Shown: one piece after another, positions 55,102 through 63,709 of the stretch
Position numbering within the stretch: position 1 is the first letter of the stretch
Layout: each line of letters starts with the position of its first letter
Assembly: GCA_030442035.1 (NCBI GenBank)
Contig: JAUJEA010000015.1
Coordinates: 1 to 64,000, forward strand
Length of the DNA: 64,000 nt
Source: Splendidivirga corallicola
GTDB taxonomy: Bacteria; Bacteroidota; Bacteroidia; Cytophagales; Cyclobacteriaceae
Direction of reading: 5' to 3'
Notes under the pieces: generated by a model
Database searches by the model: none
Told to the model about the DNA's origin: nothing
The model's input: the letters and a program-made list of their open reading frames with translations, nothing else
Made by a program: the position numbers and the translations under genes

Positions 55102-55396
55102 TGTTTAATATAATTAGTTACAAAATTATTCATTGATTAATATAAATAAACAATATTTAATAAATAACAGTAATAGTTAACCATTTAATTATTTATTATT
55201 AATAAAATAAATAATAGCAAGAGCGATCAATACTAATGGTTAATAAAATTAATTCGCTGATTTCTCCCAGGGATTCAAAAATTTTTTAGCCGTACTAAGA
55301 CCTTGTAAAGTATCACAATGAAAAAAATGTTACTTCAGGATTCCTGGCGCATTGCCCTAAGTTATTGCCTGACTTAGTTAGATATTTAAGGCCAAT
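55102..55396. other. AT-rich intergenic region upstream of Lrp
   Basis: About 300 bases, extremely AT-rich at 55110-55260 with repeated AATAAATA-like units, then more balanced. No gene is supported. A 19-codon frame at 55319 is probably chance. The AT-rich part could be an autoregulatory Lrp-binding region. Confidence 0.4.
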
Positions 55397-55436
55397 AAAA
55401 AAGGGCTATTTCAATTAATGAAATAGCCCTTTTTTT
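55397..55436 (-). terminator. intrinsic terminator of the subtilisin gene
   Basis: AAAAGGGCTATTTCA (55399-55413) pairs with TGAAATAGCCCTTTT (55419-55433) around a short loop, with A and T runs on both sides. It therefore works in both directions. It lies 13 bases past the subtilisin stop on the minus strand. Confidence 0.88.
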
Positions 55437-55449
55437 ACTCAATGTTTAA

Positions 55450-58400
55450 TTATTGTTCTTTAATAAATGTGTTTTGATAAACACCTTGATCCGTAACGAC
55501 TGAGATCAAGTAAACTCCTGATTGAAGTCTTGAAACATCCACCTTGTTCTGATACGTTCTGATATTTTTGATTTCAGCACCATTTAATGAGAATACTTTC
55601 AGAGACTTAATAGCGTCAGCAGGCAAATTAATATTTAATTCCTGTTTTGCAGGGTTTGGATAAGTGGTGAATCCGGAAACATGATCTATGGTAGAAGTTA
55701 TATAATTAGCTGCTACACTTGTAATCACATTCACTGTATAATCTTCCGTTTCACCATAAGTTGTGTTACCACAAGCAGGGGCTGCCGCATTGTAGTTCAC
55801 ACGAACTCGCATGCGAGTAGCTCCCGAAGCCGCGCCGGATGGAACGGTTACTGTTCCCGTGCCAGCAGAACCACTGAAAGTCACTGAAATGGATTCATTG
55901 GCATCGTTAAAGTCTCCATCCTGATTCCAGTCAATCCAGGCTCCCACCTGATCGGCTGCATCTGGCCGGCCAATAGTAATTGTTAACGACTGGCTACCAC
56001 TTAAATCGGTCGAAATACCGGTATTATCCTCGTAACCACCACTGCTACAGTTTGTACCATGATCAATGGAACCAATGGCTACATTAGAGATATATTCATA
56101 AGTTCCACAACCATTGGAAGAAGCCGAACAATAAGTTATCGTATTTCCAGTAGTAATCTGAACGTTATCAATAGCCATATCGCTACTCCAACTGGAGCCT
56201 GTGGTTCCGTGGAATCTTAACTTAATTGTTTGCCCAATATAGGATGCCAGGTCTATAGTTTCCTGATTCCAGGAGTTCCCCTGACTACCGGATCTTGTCC
56301 AAAGATTTGTCCAGTTGGTGTCATCGGTTGTTACATCAAGGTTGAGGGTTCCCATGGATGTTCCATTCATATGATAATTGAAGATGAAACTAGCGGCTGT
56401 CTCTCCGCTCAAATCTATACATGGGCTTTCGAAAATGGCTACTTTATTAGGATAACCAATAGCTCCCGTACTATTGTTATTGGAGGCTTCGATGAACATA
56501 TAAAAACTACCATCAGCGCCAGTAGAAGGTCCGGTACCATTAGAAGGTGTCCCTCCTGAATCTCTAACCCAGTTGCCATCATCTCCTGTGGGTTGGTTCC
56601 AAACACCAATACCGCTTTCAAAACTTTCACTGTAAGGGAATGATGAAACTGTGTTAGGGCAATCAAGGCCCGATGGATCCAGTGTGGTTACCTGAATGGT
56701 ACTTGAATAAGCACTGGTAGCACTGGCACACACCGCTCTCACCTTAGCATTATAAGTGGTTGAAGCCGTTAATCCGGTAATGTTTGTAGAAGTAGAAGTG
56801 GTATTGGTAACAGTACCGTCTACATCTACATCGTAGGAGACTGCTCCCGTAACGGCGTTCCAGGTTAAGGTAAATGAAGTTTCACCAATGTTAGAAGAAG
56901 CAAGACCGGTAGGAACATCGCAAGTCGCCACAGCGCCCGTAGTCACTTCTATATCATCTATGGCCATATCACTGCTCCAGCTTGAACCGGTGGTTCCATG
57001 AAATCTTAGTTTGATCGTTTGTCCAAGGTAAGAGGCCAGATCGATCGTTTCTTCAATCCAGGCATTTCCCTGGCTACCAGACCTGGTCCAGAGATTTGTC
57101 CAATTGGATCCGTCCGTGGTTACATCAAGGTTAAGGGTTCCCATTGCCGTCCCATTCATGTGGTAATCAAAAATAAAGTTGGCAGAGGTTTCACTACTGA
57201 GGTCCAGACAAGGGCTTTCAAAAATGGCTACTTTGTCGGGATAACCAATAGCGCCCAAACTGCTATTGTTGGAAGCTTCAATAAACATGTAAAAACTACC
57301 ATCAGCACCTGTTGAAGGTCCTGTTCCGTTAGAAGGTGTTCCTCCCGAATCTCTCACCCAATCACCATCATCCCCTGTTGGCTGGTTCCAGACACCAATA
57401 TCACTTTCAAAGCTTTCGGTATATGGGAACACTGATATCGTATTGGGGCAATCAAGGCCTCCGGGGCCAGAAGTTGTCACCTGAATGGTAGCTGAATAAG
57501 CACTTGTAGCACTCGCACATACAGCCCTTACTTTGGCATTATAAGTGGTGGAAGCGGTCAATCCTGTTACATTCATAGAAGTAGCCGTGGTATTTGTCAC
57601 AGTACCATCGATATCAACATCATAGGAAAGTGCACCTGTCACAGCATTCCAGCTGAGTGTGAAGGACGTTTCAGCGATATTTGAAGAACTCAATCCCGTA
57701 GGAGTGTTACAAGCCACCGCCTGGCCGGAAAGACCAGTCACTATTAGTGTATAATTTTGGCTACCTCCCGTAAGAGATCCCTTGTGTGTCACAGTAATGG
57801 TATAAGTTCCACTTGCACCGGCCACATCAACTCTTTCAAATGGATCTACATTGTTATCTCCTGTAGTATTAGTATTTACTCCGGTTAATTTATGTGGTTC
57901 AAAAGTGGATGTATTTTGAGTTACCCGGATGTCCAGGTCATTAACCAGCACTGGTGTGGTTAAATTCGCTGTTCCTGTGTTCGCAGTACCAGCAGGATCT
58001 GTCCAGGAGATTGAAGCTAATAAAGGATTTACTCCGTCCGATGTAACATCTACTGTATAAGTTTGTCCAGGAGAAAGGGTCAATTCTTCAACTTTTGATT
58101 CATTTCCATTTTGACTTATGGCTTGAGCTGCTGCTTTTCCATTTAACAGCCCCCAGCCATATACTGCATCAGGTCCTGAGGGGCCTGCATCATCAGCCGT
58201 ATGCAATGCCAGACCCTTTAAGGTTGCAGCCCTCATAAAACCACCATTTACATTGTTGTAATGCTGTTGTAACAGCAATAAAGTTCCCGTGACGTTTGGG
58301 GCAGCCATGGATGTCCCGCTTATCGTATTATAGGCGACATCGCTATTGTGAAAAGTCGAAAAAAGCTGGGTGCCATTCCCGGTTATGTCCGGTTTGATCC

Positions 58401-59373
58401 TGAGATCATCGGTCGGCCCTTCACTGCTGCCACTGTTAATGGTAACACTATTCAAAGTACCGTCACTTGTGACATTAGCGTCTTGGCCATTAGCCACAAC
58501 CAAATTGTTCTTAGAGGTAGAATGGCCTGTTAACTTATCATAAGAGGAATTCCCATTCAAAGGGTTTCCATTGGAGGTGTTATCATTGCCATCATTTCCA
58601 GCGGCAACAACCATTAAATAAAATGGAGAATTGTACATTAAATCATCCCAATCTCTTGACTCACCTATATAGGCCCCGAAATACCAATCAGGCACCAAAT
58701 CTGCTCTAAATCCATAAGAATGATTTGAAAGAAGCATCCCGTTGGCCGCTTCAGTAGCTGCTTCCGATAAATCTGTATCCCAGTCATGCGTCAACGCCTT
58801 GGCTTGGGGAGCCATACCTTTTGCATTAGCGTTGACACCGGAAGCGACAATTGTGCCCGTAACGTGTTGAGCATGGAAGCTATTGTTGTTCAATGTTGTT
58901 ACGCCATCGTTAATAGTGACTCTGTTATTGCCTCCGGGGCCATCAAATTCCTGGTGTGTTGGCCTCGTGGGTCCGCCATCCCAGACGTGAGCCGTCATGT
59001 TCTGACCATCAAGGGTTAAACCCAGGCTTCCTCCCGAATTAAGTTGGTCGGCTCTGGTAGATTTAGCTGCATTGACATTAAATAAAGTGTAATAAATGGG
59101 GTGACCATCGGAAGATACAGCCATTAATTCATCATAGGAACCATCAAGATTCACTTTGCGAATCTCCCAACCTCTCTGAGCAGCCATCTGTAAGGCCTGA
59201 GCTTTGTTCAAGGCCGCTTTTCTGGCCAGTTGATTTTGCAGCTGGGAGAGCTTGACTTGATCATACTGCCTCGCAATCTGCGCTTTTTCAAATGGTGTCT
59301 GAGCGAAGGACACCGTTCCGGATAAAAGGAAAACCAGTAAAACAATTTTCCAGCGTAAGGGTTTGTTGTTCAT
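55450..59373 (-). CDS. S8 subtilisin-like protease with FN3, MAM-like and GEVED domains, T9SS type A
   Basis: The protein has 1307 residues. Signal peptide about 1-25. The subtilase domain has D132 (AHVWDGG), H170 (FHAQHVTGT), N260 (VVAAGNDGN) and S355 (SGTSMAAPN). A P-domain-like part follows (about 430-550). Next come two near-identical tandem units (about 554-820 and 821-1087), each an FN3 domain (TSFTLSWNAVTG) and a MAM-like jelly roll. Then a GEVED domain and a type A sorting domain (FTTYPNPAKQELNINLP, VYQNTFIKEQ). It is exported by T9SS and probably degrades extracellular protein. Confidence 0.92.
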   Translation of the reverse strand: MNNKPLRWKIVLLVFLLSGTVSFAQTPFEKAQIARQYDQVKLSQLQNQLARKAALNKAQALQMAAQRGWEIRKVNLDGSYDELMAVSSDGHPIYYTLFNVNAAKSTRADQLNSGGSLGLTLDGQNMTAHVWDGGPTRPTHQEFDGPGGNNRVTINDGVTTLNNNSFHAQHVTGTIVASGVNANAKGMAPQAKALTHDWDTDLSEAATEAANGMLLSNHSYGFRADLVPDWYFGAYIGESRDWDDLMYNSPFYLMVVAAGNDGNDNTSNGNPLNGNSSYDKLTGHSTSKNNLVVANGQDANVTSDGTLNSVTINSGSSEGPTDDLRIKPDITGNGTQLFSTFHNSDVAYNTISGTSMAAPNVTGTLLLLQQHYNNVNGGFMRAATLKGLALHTADDAGPSGPDAVYGWGLLNGKAAAQAISQNGNESKVEELTLSPGQTYTVDVTSDGVNPLLASISWTDPAGTANTGTANLTTPVLVNDLDIRVTQNTSTFEPHKLTGVNTNTTGDNNVDPFERVDVAGASGTYTITVTHKGSLTGGSQNYTLIVTGLSGQAVACNTPTGLSSSNIAETSFTLSWNAVTGALSYDVDIDGTVTNTTATSMNVTGLTASTTYNAKVRAVCASATSAYSATIQVTTSGPGGLDCPNTISVFPYTESFESDIGVWNQPTGDDGDWVRDSGGTPSNGTGPSTGADGSFYMFIEASNNSSLGAIGYPDKVAIFESPCLDLSSETSANFIFDYHMNGTAMGTLNLDVTTDGSNWTNLWTRSGSQGNAWIEETIDLASYLGQTIKLRFHGTTGSSWSSDMAIDDIEVTTGAVATCDVPTGLASSNIGETSFTLTWNAVTGAVSYDVDVDGTVTNTTSTSTNITGLTASTTYNAKVRAVCASATSAYSSTIQVTTLDPSGLDCPNTVSSFPYSESFESGIGVWNQPTGDDGNWVRDSGGTPSNGTGPSTGADGSFYMFIEASNNNSTGAIGYPNKVAIFESPCIDLSGETAASFIFNYHMNGTSMGTLNLDVTTDDTNWTNLWTRSGSQGNSWNQETIDLASYIGQTIKLRFHGTTGSSWSSDMAIDNVQITTGNTITYCSASSNGCGTYEYISNVAIGSIDHGTNCSSGGYEDNTGISTDLSGSQSLTITIGRPDAADQVGAWIDWNQDGDFNDANESISVTFSGSAGTGTVTVPSGAASGATRMRVRVNYNAAAPACGNTTYGETEDYTVNVITSVAANYITSTIDHVSGFTTYPNPAKQELNINLPADAIKSLKVFSLNGAEIKNIRTYQNKVDVSRLQSGVYLISVVTDQGVYQNTFIKEQ
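56114..57715 (-). repeat. tandem 0.8-kb duplication inside the subtilisin gene
   Basis: Two units of about 800 bases (56114-56919 and 56920-57715) encode FN3 plus MAM-like domains that differ at few residues. Shared stretches include GVWNQPTGDDG, DSGGTPSNGTGPSTGADG and TIKLRFHGTTGSSWSSDMAI. The high identity points to a fairly recent duplication. Confidence 0.8.
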
Positions 59374-59852
59374 AGTAGTAGGGTTTTAGTTAAAAAAAAT
59401 TTCAATACCGGTATCCAGACAAAAAATCAATAAAAAGAAATATCCGCCTATTCTACAGCTCGATCAAAATAGCTAAACTCCCATTGCAGGAGTATTCTTC
59501 AAAAAATCCTTTCAGTGGATCGAGGAGGGTTCATTTATTGGAATACTGTTGCAAACTGTTTCACCCAAATGAAATAACATTTAAGTTAAAAAAAATATAA
59601 GTTATTCTTCAAGCTTTTTTTGGATTATTTAAAAAGCCAATAATTCTGACCCAAAAGCCTTGAAAGAAATATTATTTTGATTATTTATAATATATCAATA
59701 TAAAATTCTGACAAAATATTCTTATGTCAATTAATCGTTCAGGCTACTTTCAATATCCAATATTTTTAACGGTGAGCATATAGTTTATCAGATTGTTTTC
59801 AGAGAGGGTAACCTTTTTGGCAGGTCTGCAACCAATAAACAAAAAAAGTACC
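59374..59852. other. intergenic region with divergent promoters expected
   Basis: This stretch of 480 bases separates the subtilisin gene from the small lipoprotein gene. It is AT-rich. I found no convincing TTG/TANNTTTG pair in either direction, no RNA gene and no repeat copy. Confidence 0.35.
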
Positions 59853-60185
59853 ATGAAAAATATTCAACTCATCGATGGCAATTTCAAAGCAGTATTTAGC
59901 ATTTTACTTTTTGTGGTTTTTATGTCTACTGCCTGCAATAAAGAGGAAGCCTGCGAAATGAATAACACTGGTATGATTGAGATAACACAACAATCATCTC
60001 GCTACACTACCTCGGTCCCTATCTTGATCGATGGTCAGTTGCAGTACCGCTCGATTACTAATCAAACTGAATCGATTGAGGTACAGGCGGGAATTCATCA
60101 AGTGCTTATAGGCAGCAGCAGAACTCCTATTTACCAGGAATCTGTAGAGGTCTCCTCCTGCCAAACCAAGTCGATCTTTTTTTGA
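59853..60185 (+). CDS. small lipoprotein of unknown function
   Basis: From the ATG at 59853 the protein has 110 residues; the frame opens upstream to 59793, but the later ATG gives the normal lipoprotein signal (VVFMSTACNKEE). The mature part is a short beta domain (SVPILIDGQLQYRSITNQTE, then VQAGIHQVLIGSS), resembling a small PEGA-like surface domain. No function can be given. It is followed by a tiny membrane-peptide gene and another exported protein on the same strand. Confidence 0.6.
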   Translation: MKNIQLIDGNFKAVFSILLFVVFMSTACNKEEACEMNNTGMIEITQQSSRYTTSVPILIDGQLQYRSITNQTESIEVQAGIHQVLIGSSRTPIYQESVEVSSCQTKSIFF

Positions 60186-60234
60186 CCTAATCAATATTTA
60201 AAAATTTGAATACTAACCTTAAAGAAATACTGTC

Positions 60235-60354
60235 ATGAAAATTACCATTCGCATCATCTCCATTAGAAAAGAAAAATTCCCTGAGTTTGTGCTAAAGATG
60301 TCTGTAGTACTTATAGTATTAGGTACATTGTTTTTCACACTTCCCGGAGCCTAG
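60235..60354 (+). CDS. 39-residue membrane peptide
   Basis: ATG at 60235 opens 39 codons ending in TAG (60352-60354). The product has a basic first half (RIISIRKEKFPEFVLK) and one hydrophobic helix (MSVVLIVLGTLFFTLPGA). The gaps to neighbours, 49 bases on the left and 17 on the right, fit an operon. The compact composition suggests it is real, but there is no known family. Confidence 0.4.
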   Translation: MKITIRIISIRKEKFPEFVLKMSVVLIVLGTLFFTLPGA

Positions 60355-60371
60355 AAAATTGTAAAATTAAA

Positions 60372-60914
60372 ATGAACCTAACCATGAAACGATATTTGTA
60401 TATACTCTTTGTCATGTTCTTTGTAATTCCATTTTCAATTCGAGCCCAGGAAAATCAATATGATGTTATTCAATTGCTCAACGGAGAATCTCTTCGTGTT
60501 AAAGTCACTATCATCACTGAAAGGTCTGTTACCTTTAATTATCCAGGTGAAAGTATTTCCTATACTAAAAGTAAAAACAACATTCAGGACATATTTTATG
60601 CCAGTGGTCGAAGAGAAAAGGTCAATGAGAAAATTAACGTTCAAGATGAGAAAGACTGGATGAAAGTGATTATTACCAATATTCCGGAAGATGTAGAAGG
60701 ACTGTCAAAACGTGGTGACCTAAAAGTGAAATCAACTGCTACGACTGTTTTTACGGGAGCTGCGAAAATAGATGAAAAAGCAACCAATAAACTTAAAAAG
60801 CAGGCTGCCAGGCTTGGTGCACACATTGTTTATGTACAAAGTGAAACAAATGACAGGGGCCTGAGGAATGTGAACAGAAGCATAAAATCCGGAACAGCTT
60901 ATAGTTATAATTAG
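60372..60914 (+). CDS. secreted protein of unknown function
   Basis: The protein has 180 residues with a signal peptide (about 1-25, ending SIRAQ; an ATG four codons on is also possible). A beta strand pair YDVIQLLNGESLRVKV and ITERSVTFNYPGE is followed by a domain ending in KKQAARLGAHIVYVQSE, which looks like the C-terminal part of YbjQ/heavy-metal-like or flavin-independent envelope domains. This is not secure. It is the third gene of a small-protein cluster. Confidence 0.6.
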   Translation: MNLTMKRYLYILFVMFFVIPFSIRAQENQYDVIQLLNGESLRVKVTIITERSVTFNYPGESISYTKSKNNIQDIFYASGRREKVNEKINVQDEKDWMKVIITNIPEDVEGLSKRGDLKVKSTATTVFTGAAKIDEKATNKLKKQAARLGAHIVYVQSETNDRGLRNVNRSIKSGTAYSYN

Positions 60915-61012
60915 CTGTCTTTTCTAAGGAATCCATCCTTAAGTAGTCAGTAGAAAGTATTAAGTCATGAGTTAAAATTTTGAGTTTTTAGTTTTGAATT
61001 TTGAGTTAAATA
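60915..61012. other. intergenic spacer before repeat copy C
   Basis: A short AT-rich stretch with TTTTGAGTTTTTAGTTTTGA direct repeats. No gene or clear signal. Confidence 0.3.
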
Positions 61013-61188
61013 CCTCATCACTGACACAGCATAGCGGAGATCAGGGATCTCTCAATGCGAAGCACTAACAGTCCTTTGAAGGCATTCCGCTCTTATCACA
61101 GTACAGGGAGATTCCAGATATTTCTTTCATTACCATTCCAGAAATTCAGGAATGACGGATAAGGTTTTTGTTAGATTATCGAGAAACC
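61013..61188 (-). repeat. dispersed hairpin repeat, copy C (inverted)
   Basis: On the minus strand this matches copies A and B in GATAATCTAACAAAAACC, CGTCATTCCTGAATTTCTGG and GAGATCCCTGATCTCCGCTA. It lacks the left CCTCTCC hairpin and has a different middle. It lies between the small-protein cluster and the DinB gene. Confidence 0.75.
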
Positions 61189-61216
61189 GCTATAGTATGA
61201 ATTGAATATGTGTGTT

Positions 61217-61257
61217 TAAGCCGGATCATCGTGATGATGAGCCCGGCTTACTTTTTA
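61217..61257 (+). terminator. possible intrinsic terminator
   Basis: TAAGCCGG (61217-61224) pairs with CCGGCTTA (61243-61250), with an inner ATCATCGTGATGAT palindrome and five T residues after. It lies 300 bases past the nearest plus-strand gene, so what it ends is unclear. Confidence 0.5.
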
Positions 61258-61411
61258 TGTCCATACTTAGAAACTCTCCCTATTCGGAAACCGCTTATGT
61301 AAAATTAGCCCAAGTATTTCCTCGTTCTTGATCAAAAATTTATATTGTGACTTGATATAGCCATTGGCCGAGCCCCTCTTCGGATCTCGTGATTGATGAA
61401 ACTGCGAACTA

Positions 61412-61855
61412 ATGAAGCATTTTTTCAAGGAATTATTTGAGTACAATCATCAGATGAATCAATTATTGATTGAAGAATCTTTAAAGCTTGGAAAGCCATT
61501 ACCTGAGAGGTCAATAAGTTTATTTAGCCATGTCTTAAACGCACACGATATTTGGAATACCAGGGTCATGTCAAAACCTTCACACTATGGTGTTTGGGAA
61601 GTACATAATCAAAACCGTTGGGACAATATTAATGAAACAAATTATCGTGATTCCTTATCGATCATCGATACTTTTAACTTCGATGCAGAGATCTACTATA
61701 CGAATAGCAAGGGATTGGAATTTAACAATACAGTGCGTGATATTCTATTTCATGTAATCAATCATTCCAACTATCACCGGGCACAAATTGCCAGTGATTT
61801 CAGATTCAATGACATCACCCCTTTAAATACAGATTACATTTTTTACAAACGTTAA
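61412..61855 (+). CDS. DinB family protein
   Basis: The protein has 147 residues of the four-helix DinB/YfiT fold. The metal-site histidines appear in LFSHVLNAHDIWN (about residue 30-42) and HVINHSNYHRAQI (about 112-124). The family includes thiol-dependent metalloenzymes, usually of unknown substrate. It is the first gene of a three-gene plus-strand set with the YbjQ-like gene and a small membrane protein. Confidence 0.85.
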   Translation: MKHFFKELFEYNHQMNQLLIEESLKLGKPLPERSISLFSHVLNAHDIWNTRVMSKPSHYGVWEVHNQNRWDNINETNYRDSLSIIDTFNFDAEIYYTNSKGLEFNNTVRDILFHVINHSNYHRAQIASDFRFNDITPLNTDYIFYKR

Positions 61856-61866
61856 CCCCAAAACAT

Positions 61867-62181
61867 ATGATAATTTCAACGACAGAAAACATTCCCAATA
61901 AAGAAATTGATGAGATCCTTGGTATTGCAAGAGGGAGTACAGTGAGAGCCAGAAATGTAGGACGAGATATATTTGCAGGATTAAAGAATATCGTTGGTGG
62001 TGAAATTGATGAGTATACAAAGCTACAGGCCCATGCCAGAGAGCAGGCACTTCAAAGAATGATGCATGATGGGCAAAGACTGAATGCGGACGCCATCATC
62101 AATGTTCGCTTTACCACCTCCATGATTATGCAAGGTGCTTCGGAAATTCTGGCCTATGGTACTGCAGTAAAATTAATATAA
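61867..62181 (+). CDS. YbjQ family protein
   Basis: The protein has 104 residues with the standard YbjQ layout: IPNKEIDEILGIARGSTVRA, GRDIFAGLKNIVGGEIDEYT and ARE..RM..DGQRLNADAIINVRF. It forms a pentameric ring in known structures; the function is not established. It follows the DinB gene by 11 bases, and the next gene begins one base after its stop. Confidence 0.93.
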   Translation: MIISTTENIPNKEIDEILGIARGSTVRARNVGRDIFAGLKNIVGGEIDEYTKLQAHAREQALQRMMHDGQRLNADAIINVRFTTSMIMQGASEILAYGTAVKLI

Positions 62182-62182
62182 T

Positions 62183-62317
62183 ATGGAATTGTCTCCTCTC
62201 ATCATACTTGGCTTTCAGGGATTGGTTTTTGGTGCTATTCTGGTCATTCTGGTTTATCTTATCATCAAAAGGATAAAAACAAAGAAGCACGAAGATTTTG
62301 AGAAGCGCGATAATTGA
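62183..62317 (+). CDS. small single-pass membrane protein, 44 residues
   Basis: ATG at 62183 opens one base after the YbjQ stop and runs 44 codons to TGA (62315-62317). One hydrophobic helix (GLVFGAILVILVYLIIKR) is followed by a charged tail (IKTKKHEDFEKRDN). The tight spacing to YbjQ supports translation. It might anchor or partner YbjQ at the membrane; that is inference. Confidence 0.6.
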   Translation: MELSPLIILGFQGLVFGAILVILVYLIIKRIKTKKHEDFEKRDN

Positions 62318-62354
62318 TGCATTGGGATCCTAAGTCCCTGTACAAATTGGATTT

Positions 62355-62780
62355 TCAAAGAGAATGTCCAAAACAAAGTATATAGCCATTGTTGTCCTCA
62401 ATTTCAAAATCACGATTACCATATTCAGAATTTTCTAATGGCCGGATAATATTAACACTATTCTCCTTAAACTCGAGAAAAAGTTCATCTGCATTTTCCA
62501 CCCAGATATAGGCATCCCAGGCAAATGCACCATCAGTATGCCAACCGGCTTCAACATGTGCCAATCGGTTTGGTCTGGTAAATCCTTTCTTCTTCAATTG
62601 CCTTAACATCAGGCTAACTTCACCACGACTGATTATCGCAAACAAAAGCCCTTCACCAATCCAATCGATCTTGAAACCAAGTTTCTTGGTGTAGAACTCT
62701 ACCGTCTCGGAAACGTTTTCCACAATGAAATATGGCGCCACGTTCAGGAGGTTTTGTTTTTCCGTATCAGTCATATCCAT
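62355..62780 (-). CDS. VOC family (glyoxalase/bleomycin-resistance) protein
   Basis: The protein has 141 residues, a single VOC unit pair. VAPYFIVENVSETVEFYTKK and LGFKIDWIGEG form the first beta-alpha-beta-beta-beta module, DAYIWVENADELFLEFKEN the second, and the end FEIEDNNGYILCFG is typical. The group includes enzymes and drug-binding proteins; the ligand here is unknown. It lies alone on the minus strand. Confidence 0.88.
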   Translation of the reverse strand: MDMTDTEKQNLLNVAPYFIVENVSETVEFYTKKLGFKIDWIGEGLLFAIISRGEVSLMLRQLKKKGFTRPNRLAHVEAGWHTDGAFAWDAYIWVENADELFLEFKENSVNIIRPLENSEYGNRDFEIEDNNGYILCFGHSL

Positions 62781-62817
62781 ATTGTTGAATTTAACAAATT
62801 TTCATGAGGTCATATGA

Positions 62818-63645
62818 TCACAATTGAATATGGACATGATCATCGTGCCGTACGGCCCGACAGCCATGAAAGCGTATCTTTTCGCTTTTCAAATTGAGCC
62901 TTGATTTGAGGTGAGGCTCCAGAAATACCTTGTTGATCGATTTATTGGCAGTAAAATATCGAATCATTTCTTTAGTTTTATCTTCATCAAGTTCCAATCT
63001 CCTGGGATTCCAAACCAAATATTTTGCCATATCATATTGCCAATAACCTTTAGCTATGCAATTCCGGGGGGCATCATATTCTCCTGGCTGCGGACCTTCA
63101 AAGACACCATAACCAATCCAGGAAGAGGCTTTACCATAAACTACCTTCTTGTTGATTTCACTTTTGTAAAAAAATGCCAAGTCCAGCTTTTCACCGTCAC
63201 TATGACTCAGATGTGGGAATAGTGGGAAGCCATCTTTGAAAGGAAAATTGGCGTCCAAATAGGCGATGATAACTTCGGCATCCTTTTCACTCATTTTTTT
63301 AGCGGTATCTTTCACTACTTCGAATAGCTCAGGCTTTACATAGTGTCGGTTCAAAATACAGGTCCATAGGGTTAATGGCTGAACATTAGAATTCCGAAAT
63401 GCGGGAAGTGGCACTCTGCCAAATATGGGAGCCAATTTTGGGACAATTATTATAGAAGCAATAAAATAAATAATCAGAAATCCAGCTATGTTAAGAATGT
63501 TTCTTGTAATTCTCTTATGGTATTTTTTTTGTATCAGTGAAAAAACCGGTAACGCCAAAAGAAGTACAAGGCCCCCGATTTGCATAAGTATCGTAAGCAG
63601 GAAAAATACTATCAAAAAAAGAAGAATGCGAAGTGCAATGTTCAT
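62818..63645 (-). CDS. membrane protein of unknown function
   Basis: The protein has 275 residues with two or three N-terminal membrane helices (about 1-75: ILLFLIVFFLLTILMQIGGL, then FLIIYFIASIIIVPKLAP). A soluble domain of about 200 residues follows. Conserved-looking points include LTLWTCILNRHYVKPE, which may be the active region because it resembles the CxLNRHYV segment of penicillin-insensitive murein endopeptidase-like families. That link is a guess. Confidence 0.6.
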   Translation of the reverse strand: MNIALRILLFLIVFFLLTILMQIGGLVLLLALPVFSLIQKKYHKRITRNILNIAGFLIIYFIASIIIVPKLAPIFGRVPLPAFRNSNVQPLTLWTCILNRHYVKPELFEVVKDTAKKMSEKDAEVIIAYLDANFPFKDGFPLFPHLSHSDGEKLDLAFFYKSEINKKVVYGKASSWIGYGVFEGPQPGEYDAPRNCIAKGYWQYDMAKYLVWNPRRLELDEDKTKEMIRYFTANKSINKVFLEPHLKSRLNLKSEKIRFHGCRAVRHDDHVHIQL

Positions 63646-63709
63646 GGACTTGTAAACATCTTAAGAGAAGAAAAGTGTCATTCATCTTCTGTGCTATACA
63701 CCATTAAAT

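Noticed and set aside
55319-55378. 19-codon ORF in the AT-rich gap before Lrp
   Set aside because: It is too short, with no family or operon context; considered chance.
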